This document shows, piece after piece, positions 57,645 to 64,000 of a stretch of DNA of 64,000 nt. Under the pieces are notes generated by a model. That model did no database searches. It was not told the origin of the DNA and was given only the letters and a program-made list of their open reading frames with translations. The stretch lies in NCBI GenBank assembly GCA_025200525.1, contig CM045761.1, positions 63,644,009 through 63,708,008 of the forward strand. Reading direction: 5' to 3'. Each line of letters opens with the position of its first letter. Positions within the stretch are counted from its first letter, which is position 1. Position numbers and translations under genes: made by a program. This stretch comes from Camellia lanceoleosa (Eukaryota > Streptophyta > Magnoliopsida > Ericales > Theaceae).

Positions 57645-58130
57645 TCTATATCATTTTTTTACAAAAATTAAAGGGCCTAGTAATTAAATTAACAATAATA
57701 TATTATTAGAGTTGTTCTTATTTTGTCATTTAAATAGTACATTATTTGAGAACTACTCTTTCTTGTTAGTGCCTGATACTTATGTGCTTATAAGTTTGGT
57801 TTTTACTTTTTCACGAACATTCTTGTGGATAATTTATAATGTAAAACTTTTCTTTTTTTGTATTGAAAAGTTTTACAATACTTATGCAAAAGTTTGGTTT
57901 TTTCTGTATTTATAATGCTTATGTGCTTATAAATTTGTTTTTTTTTTTCTGTATTTGAGAATTATTTTGTGTATTTAAAAAATTTGAAATAATTTAATTT
58001 TTTTGATTTGTTTATTATTTATTATTTGGATTTACTTTGAGAATAATTTAGAAAAAATAATATGATATAATGAGAATAAAATAAAATTTTAAATAATTAA
58101 ATAGGATATACTTAAAAATTAAGAGTATTT

Positions 58131-58354
58131 AGGCCTTGTTTGGGAACAGACTTTTTTAGTAACTTTTTGATTTTTTTGCTAAAATGTGATATAAAAAAAA
58201 ACTAGTATGTTTAGGATGACTTTTTGACTTTTTATGAAAAAATGTGCAAAAAATAGAGAGAAAATGAAATCTTTGACTTTTTGGTATGAATTGTTGATTT
58301 TTTGATTTTTTTAATAATTTTTTAGTTAAAAAAGTCATTTGCCAAACGAGGCCT
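58131..58354. mobile_element. MITE family M4, copy
   Basis: Ends AGGCCTTGTTTGGGAAC and the complement of CATTTGCCAAACGAGGCCT. The interior is made of GACTTTTTGACTTTTT and ATTTTTTAGT motifs. Confidence 0.75.
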
Positions 58355-59806
58355 TAATGATGTTTTTTTGAGCGTAAATACAATCCCCAGTAAGTACATA
58401 TGAGAATGCTAAAAAGACTTGCGAAGATGGGACCACCGTTTATCTGGGCTCGAAAACATGATGGCCCTGCTGGTCCTGCCCATTTCATTTTTAATCCCCG
58501 TAACCCAGCATGAAATGGGCTGATGGGCTTTTATGCTCAATGACGTTAAAATAAGGGGTTAATTACACGTGGATCTTATTAAATGAATTTAAAGATCTTT
58601 AGGTCCTATGCATCTTTTATTATTTTATTATTTTTATTTTTTTAAATCAAAATTGGAGGATGTTAGTTTTTATTAGTGAAATTAAATTACAACTAAATAG
58701 GTCACTGCTATTCCATCACCTTAAATTCCTGACATTTCTCTTACCATACTCTAGGGTATAGTTACAAGGCCATTAGACCAAACCCAAGGTCTTCTATGCA
58801 TCTTTTAAATGTACTTAAAAACCATAAAATACTTATTACATCTTCATTACTTATTTTGTGAAATCAAAAAACAACCACTTCGCTTTTTATATCCGTCTCT
58901 CTCTCTCTCTCTCTACTGTTTTTCTAATAGTCTTAGTCCACCATTAACCACAATCACCTTTACCGTTACTTGCTATTGCCATCGCCACCATTCACTGGGC
59001 ACCATCACTGTTTACCAACCATCTCTATTATCACTGATCTACATACCACCGTCACCAATCTACTATTATCATTTACCAATCACCTCCACCGTCATTGATC
59101 TAGAGTTTACCATCTCCGAACTACACTTCATTATTGTCAATCCACTGCTACCATTCACTAATTACCTCCATCGTCGCTGATCTTAACTACCATAGTTCAA
59201 GTCTAGCCATTTACAAAGCCGATCTACTATCTTACACACCAATTGGGGAACATAACCATGTTTGCTGTCGAGATGCAACCATTACCTTGTCGTTGGAGCT
59301 CATATTAGTGAAATTAGGTCTCTTTTCTCTCTCTGTCTCTCTATAGTAATGAATCTCCATTAATCCGTTGGTAAAGATTTAGTTAAACTAGATTTGTTGT
59401 CTATAAAATCTAAATATATCTAGTAGTGAATAAAATTATAGTGATAAATTTGTTAGTCTTATATTTTTTTAATTTTCTTTGTTTGCAAGTTTGTGAGTGC
59501 GTTTTTGTGAATATAAGAGAAAGAGAGAGTTACTAATTGAGTGGTTTTGTAAATACTAATAAATATTATTAGTGATAAATTTATCACTGCTAGATTTTCA
59601 TTTTTCGCTCCTACTTTCTCTTGCCATTGCCAGATCTGAGAAGGTGGTAGGAAGTAGTGATTTGGTAAATGAATGTTTTTGCTAAAAAAAAAAGGGTTGA
59701 AAAATTATTTAAAAATGTTATCAAAAAAAATATCATCAAAGGTGGTCGCCGACAATTGAAAATAGCTGTTACAGGTGATTGTTGACGGCGGAACATGACA
59801 ACGAAA
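58355..59806. other. No convincing gene
   Basis: 58440-58530 is GC-richer. A CT microsatellite is at 58895-58912. 58930-59210 is rich in CACCATTCAC-type triplets, so the ORFs there (58809-59180, 59134-59346) are low complexity. Confidence 0.4.
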
Positions 59807-60435
59807 CACTACAAGAAATTACACTTTTGGTGACCAAATTTTTAGTCGTCGAAGGATGTTTTTTAATCGGCAAAAGTCAATGACGACTAAAGTTATTCGT
59901 TGCCCCATTGGTCACCAAAGCCTAGTTGGCAATAGTCAAAGGCGACTAAATTTACATTGGTCGCTAATTATCTTATCTTTGACTACTAAAACGAACTTAG
60001 TCACCAAACAAACGTTTTGGCGACCAAACATTTAATCGTCAAAATTAATTAAATCAAAATGAAATTCTCTTTTAGCGACTAAAGTCGCTAATACTAATAC
60101 ATTTACCGACTAAAAATTTTAGTCACTAATAATAATACATTTAGCAACCAAATAATTTAGTCGTTAGTTTTCATGACTAAACACTTTAGTCGCCAAAAGA
60201 TTAGATATTTTTATTTCATGGTATTTTACGACCAAATATTTTAGTCGCCGAAATATGCCATGTTCTTTCGTGACTAAAATATTTAGTCGGCAAAAGTTTC
60301 TTCCCTCGTCTTGATTTATTTTGGCTACTAACTATTTGGTTGTCAAAAGTCTTTTGTGTCTTTTTTACTACTAAATATTTAGTCATGAAAAACCTTTGCT
60401 TGCATTTTTGGCTACCAAAATATTTAGTAGCCAAA
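59807..60435 (+). mobile_element. Left terminus and subterminal repeats of a CACTA element
   Basis: Begins CACTACAAGAAATTACAC, the standard end of plant CACTA (EnSpm) transposons, preceded by AAA as a possible 3-bp duplication. It is followed by more than 20 copies, in both orientations, of GACTAAA/TTTAGTCG-type words (for example TTTAGTCGCCAAAA, ATTTAGTCGGCAAAAG), as expected of a transposase-binding subterminal region. The matching right end (TTCTTGTAGTG) is not in the window, so the element is either truncated or extends past 64000. Confidence 0.8.
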
Positions 60436-61690
60436 AATTTTATAATTTTTTTTAATTAATTTCTCGACCACCTATATTTATTCCATTATTGGTACAATCT
60501 ATACCCTGTATATAAATAAAGTAATCCATATATTGATAAAATTAGCAACCATTCCACAACATGCACATATTTCACTTTCAACTAACAAAAAAATTCATAT
60601 TTGACATCAAATTAATATTTCCAATACAAATTCCAAACAAACCAAGTATAATCCAATCTCAAAAATAATAATAATAATTAATAAAATAAAATAAAAGTTG
60701 GCAAGAAACCAACTAACAAAAACACCAATAATATGAAAAAAGTAGAGGCCATAAAATAAACTAGTGATGAAGCCAGTTGCAGTCCAACCCTTAAAACAAT
60801 TACTGAAGCAAAGCTGAAAGCTGCCAACATGAAGTTGGAACATCTCAATAACACAGATCACAAACAGAGGCTCCTTAACTATAAAAGGACAGATACAATG
60901 AAAAAAAATACAATTTCAATTAATATATATATACTATCTACTGTTATGAACTTCCATAGATTTAACCCCCTCAAGGCAAAGAAAAAAATGCAATAGACTC
61001 TATGCTTGAAGCTACCATTGCATCTCAAATCATTAGAATTCCCTTGTCTCTATCTCGTCCACCTGATTCATGGAGAGAAAAGCAAAGTGAAGCGAAATGT
61101 GAAAGAAACTTAACTGACATTTCATTCACATTTCCCATTTGTTTTCTTTTCGTTCCACAAATCCCCTATCCAAATCCAAAATCCAAACACACCTATGGTA
61201 GAATAGTAAGGGATGGTAGAGGAAGTCTTGTAGCTAGAAAGACTGAAAGATTGCCAATTGATCATACATGTTAGTGTTGTCATATCGTGTTGTCATACCT
61301 GTCAATGTTTTCTTAATTTAGTTTTCAGATAAATTATTCAAGTTATTTCACTCACATTGCCCACTGAATAAATGATTCAACGCATGTTTTCACCTAAATC
61401 TAACAGATATAATTAAGAAATGAGTGGAGTAGACATTTAATTAATTAGTTGTCAGGAAAGTAAAAGCGAGAACAAACATCTTTCAGGCATTAAAGGAACC
61501 ACTTATGAAGGTAAATCCAGAAGCTTATCTAGAAAACTAGGCATCATGTGAACTAGTAATGAAATCAAACAGGAAGCAATTTATGATAACTACAAAAGTA
61601 AAGTGTAGGCTGATTAGATTTTCTATTCACATGACAATATAAATTTCTTTTCAATTTCAGTCAAGTGGCTTTCATATTAAGTAACTAAGT
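60436..61690. other. No convincing gene
   Basis: AT-rich with UTR-like patches. The ORFs at 60607-60861 (minus, very hydrophobic) and 61002-61274 (plus) show no domain I recognise. Confidence 0.35.
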
Positions 61691-61710
61691 TAGAACTCAA
61701 AACAGTACCT

Positions 61711-61975
61711 TGAAATTCATCCTCTCAATTTCAGTTGGCTGTGCTTCAGCTACACACTTTTTCCATTTTGTCCCACTATCTCTGTCTCATTGTTCTTCGC
61801 TTTCTTTGCAAAACATTTGCACCCTGTCAATAACTGCACATCTGTCAATAACTGTATGATTCCACTGTCAATAACTGCAGATCGTCCAGGCACAATTGTG
61901 AACAAATGGTCTAGTCTGGTGGCTAATTTCAATAGCACAAAGTTTTGTACATGCACTCATGGAATGCTTTCTAAC
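61711..61975 (-). other. Possible minus-strand exon
   Basis: On the minus strand a short open segment, WKKCVAEAQPTEIERMNFK, ends at a donor-like AAG|GTACTG (about 61710). Upstream frames carry stops, and CTGTCAATAACTG is repeated three times (61824-61877) on the plus strand. It lies beyond the stop of the gene tail at 62628, so it would be a separate gene or 3' UTR. Weak. Confidence 0.25.
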
Positions 61976-62627
61976 TGAGAAAATTCTTAACAAACATCAG
62001 TCAATAAACTTACAAAAGATGGAATCATCATATAACAAATAGATCAGACCAAAGATGAAGCATGACAAGAACTAGTACATTAACAAATAAACTTCATGTT
62101 TGAACTGCAAAGAGATACTTCATAATGATATAACAAACAGTACAGGATATTTCTGAACAATGAGATCACATATAATGATAAAACAAACAGTAACAGACTC
62201 AATATCACTGAAAATAATCCTAGAACATATTAGCAAAGGGATGAGAAAGTGATATTTAAAAATATATATATTGTGACGACAAAGGTTGTAAATATTCACA
62301 TTTCATCTAATCGCAACTGATATATTGATCAAATATGTATAAACTAGTTTATTGACAACCACCCTTGAGAGTCGACCAATACAGGATAATTCAGGGAAAG
62401 AAAGCTTCACCATCTGACACCAAGGGGGCTAAACATGGGTCGATATTACTTCAACCATTAGATTTAACACTTCTTTCTGGGCAAGCCATTCGTTGTCAAA
62501 TAACTAAAGAGCCAAAACAGAATTTCTTACTAGACTGATGATCTGGTTGGGTAGTGGTTTCTATCCTCCAAGACTCGAAACAGTTGGCACATGATCATTT
62601 CATGGTCTGAGCATCCATAGTTTGATT
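61976..62627. other. No gene seen
   Basis: Downstream (minus strand) of the two-exon gene tail; probably 3' UTR and intergenic DNA. Confidence 0.4.
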
Positions 62628-62939
62628 TTAGCACTCCATCAAGGCAGTTTCAATTTCTGATAGTGGTGCTGCAACAGAGTGAAACAAAGGTCCATCCATC
62701 ATAGATGTAGCATGAGTAGACAAAAGCATTTAGAGACAGAAGCAAGGCATACAAAGATCAGAAACACAACACATTATGGACGCTAAGAAAATCAGATAAA
62801 TGGTTGCCACACGAACATACCGAGCAAATCTTCATATGGATCTCCCATTAGCAAAGGAGGTAAGAATACTTGGTCTTGAGCTTCCTCTCTGTCACAATAT
62901 GACTTCTGTGAATTGGAACTGTCAAATTTGACCCAACAA
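62628..62939 (-). CDS. Last two exons of an unrecognised protein gene
   Basis: Exon 62821-62939 (119 nt) has an acceptor TTTTCTTTTAG at 62940-62941 and a donor CTCG|GTATGTTC at 62821/62820. After a 152-bp GT-AG intron (acceptor CTGTTGCAG, AG at 62669-62670) the exon 62628-62668 (41 nt) ends in TAA. The join keeps frame exactly. The peptide begins CWVKFDSSNSQKSYCDREEA, continues with QDQVFLPPLLMGDPYEDLL, and ends APLSEIETALMEC. It is acidic and looks like a C-terminal tail, not a known domain. Upstream exons should lie at 62950-63800 but I could not define them; MNNQHQPHFPFYPCF at about 63697 (minus strand) is a possible N-terminus. It could belong to a host gene or to sequence captured by the CACTA element to its left. 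Confidence 0.6.
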
Positions 62940-64000
62940 CTAAAAGAAAACCATTTACCTATAACCAATTATTTAGGATGCAACTAAAAACTGTAAGAAT
63001 AACTATGAGACAAATAAATATATATTATAAAAAATGCATAAAGCAGTTACTTCAAACCAAGTGAATCAGTTACGTATTAGCAAAGACAAGTAATTGGGTA
63101 GAGCCAGTAAAATTTGATGAAATTTCCTCTACATTTTAATTTTATGACTAACTGACTTCTCTGAAAGGCTATACAATACACTCTGTTGTAAATGGATTGG
63201 GAATAGAATAATTGCACTGAAAAACCTAATTTATTTTCTCTTAGAAGTAACAATTGTGTTCTAATGATAAATAGATAGCTTGAATTAAGAGGATAGATTG
63301 GGTGAGTAATTTTGTCATTTCATTTCTCAAAATTCAGAGTACGTGGTAGAGATAGAAATGGGGATATTTTCGTCATTTTTCGATAGAAGAGTTCATTCAT
63401 TTTGCAGCAATACAAAATCCAATGTGTCATCAAAGGCCCATGTCCATCCAATGGCCTCATAACAAAAAATTAACTAAACAGAGCAAAGCAATTTCTAACC
63501 ACTTGAGCTCAAGAAACAAATCCTCATTCAGTAATCTGCGTCAAATCAACAACAGAGTTCTCCTTTATTACAAACTGAACCCACATTAAACACAAACCTG
63601 CTCTTACTCTCACCATAGCCAAATTCATATAACAATTATGTAGAGAGAGAGAGAGAGAAGCAGGGATAAAAAGGAAAATGGGGCTGATGTTGGTTGTTCA
63701 TGGTGGAGGAGGAATTTGGATTAAACTCAATGGCGGTAGATGGGTCAATTTGGGACTGGGTTTGTATGAAGGTATGCGAGAGAGAGAGAGAGATACCTGG
63801 GGTAATGCTCCAATGGTGGATCTACGTTGGTGCGATGGCGGTGATGCTCCTATACCCGACGGCTATGGAGACAAACCGAGAGAGATAGCGTGGAAGGAGG
63901 AGGGCAGACGCATGAGAGAGAGACAGAGACAGTCACTATGAGAGAGACAGACGGGCATGAGAGGGAAGTAGAGGTAAAGATTGTATTAAAACGGTGATGA
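62940..64000. other. Probable upstream part of the same minus-strand gene; GA microsatellites
   Basis: AT-rich intron-like DNA. An acceptor-like TTTGACGCAG on the minus strand sits near 63540. GA microsatellites lie at 63643-63659 and 63778-63794. The ORFs at 63678-63941 on the plus strand are shaped by the GAGAGA runs and are not called. Confidence 0.3.

Noticed and set aside
58809..59346. ORFs with Thr/Ser/Leu/Pro runs
   Set aside because: Arise from CACCAT-type triplet repeats and a CT microsatellite.
61002..61274. 90-residue plus-strand ORF
   Set aside because: Amino-acid composition is plausible but no family is recognised and the neighbouring evidence points to the minus strand.
63678..63941. 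ORFs of 64 and 87 residues near the right edge
   Set aside because: Overlapping frames through GAGAGA runs; no domain and no consistent frame.

Overview
This window looks like an AT-rich, repeat-dense stretch of nuclear DNA from a flowering plant, probably a eudicot. The evidence is a plant-style intron-containing splicing-factor gene, several plant LTR-retrotransposon lineages, and many MITEs. Host coding content is small. The one clearly intact protein is PHF5A/Rds3 (SF3b complex), at 8808-9140 on the minus strand. Its 5' leader is split by an intron whose acceptor is visible. Near the right edge, two short minus-strand exons with a perfect splice junction form the 3' end of a protein I do not recognise.

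Layout. 1-1905: 3' part of a Tat-lineage Ty3/gypsy element (antisense ORF with a Transposase_28-type domain, spacer, LTR), which ends inside a broken Mutator-like transposase gene (about 1902-3681). 3.7-26.5 kb: AT-rich intergenic DNA with PHF5A, a SINE, several MITEs and foldback elements, minisatellites and tandem duplications. 26592-34361: Ty1/copia element A, whose pol carries an internal inversion of about 2.06 kb and a nested insertion of about 3.5 kb. 35518-55077: Ty1/copia element B (LTRs of about 1.13 kb, target duplication AAAAT), itself split by two later insertions. The first, 37974-41012, has gypsy-LTR-like ends and a perfect AATGG duplication, and carries antisense pieces of two host genes. 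The second, 41289-50448, is a gypsy-type element with LTRs of about 2.45 kb, a gag gene and no pol (TR-GAG type, duplication ATAAC). 55.1-64 kb: foldback and hAT-like MITEs, the left terminus of a CACTA element at 59807 with a subterminal repeat array, and the exons noted above.

Insertion order can be read from the nesting. MULE before the Tat LTR. Copia A before its 29.8-33.3 kb insert. Copia B before the gene-carrying insert and the TR-GAG element. All retroelement coding regions seen here carry stops or frameshifts, so mobility would depend on proteins supplied from elsewhere. No virus, CRISPR array or bacterial-type operon was seen. The most unusual structures are the inverted pol segment of copia A, the LTR-bounded insert with a chimera of two host genes, and the pol-less gag element with a length-variable palindromic repeat in its LTRs.
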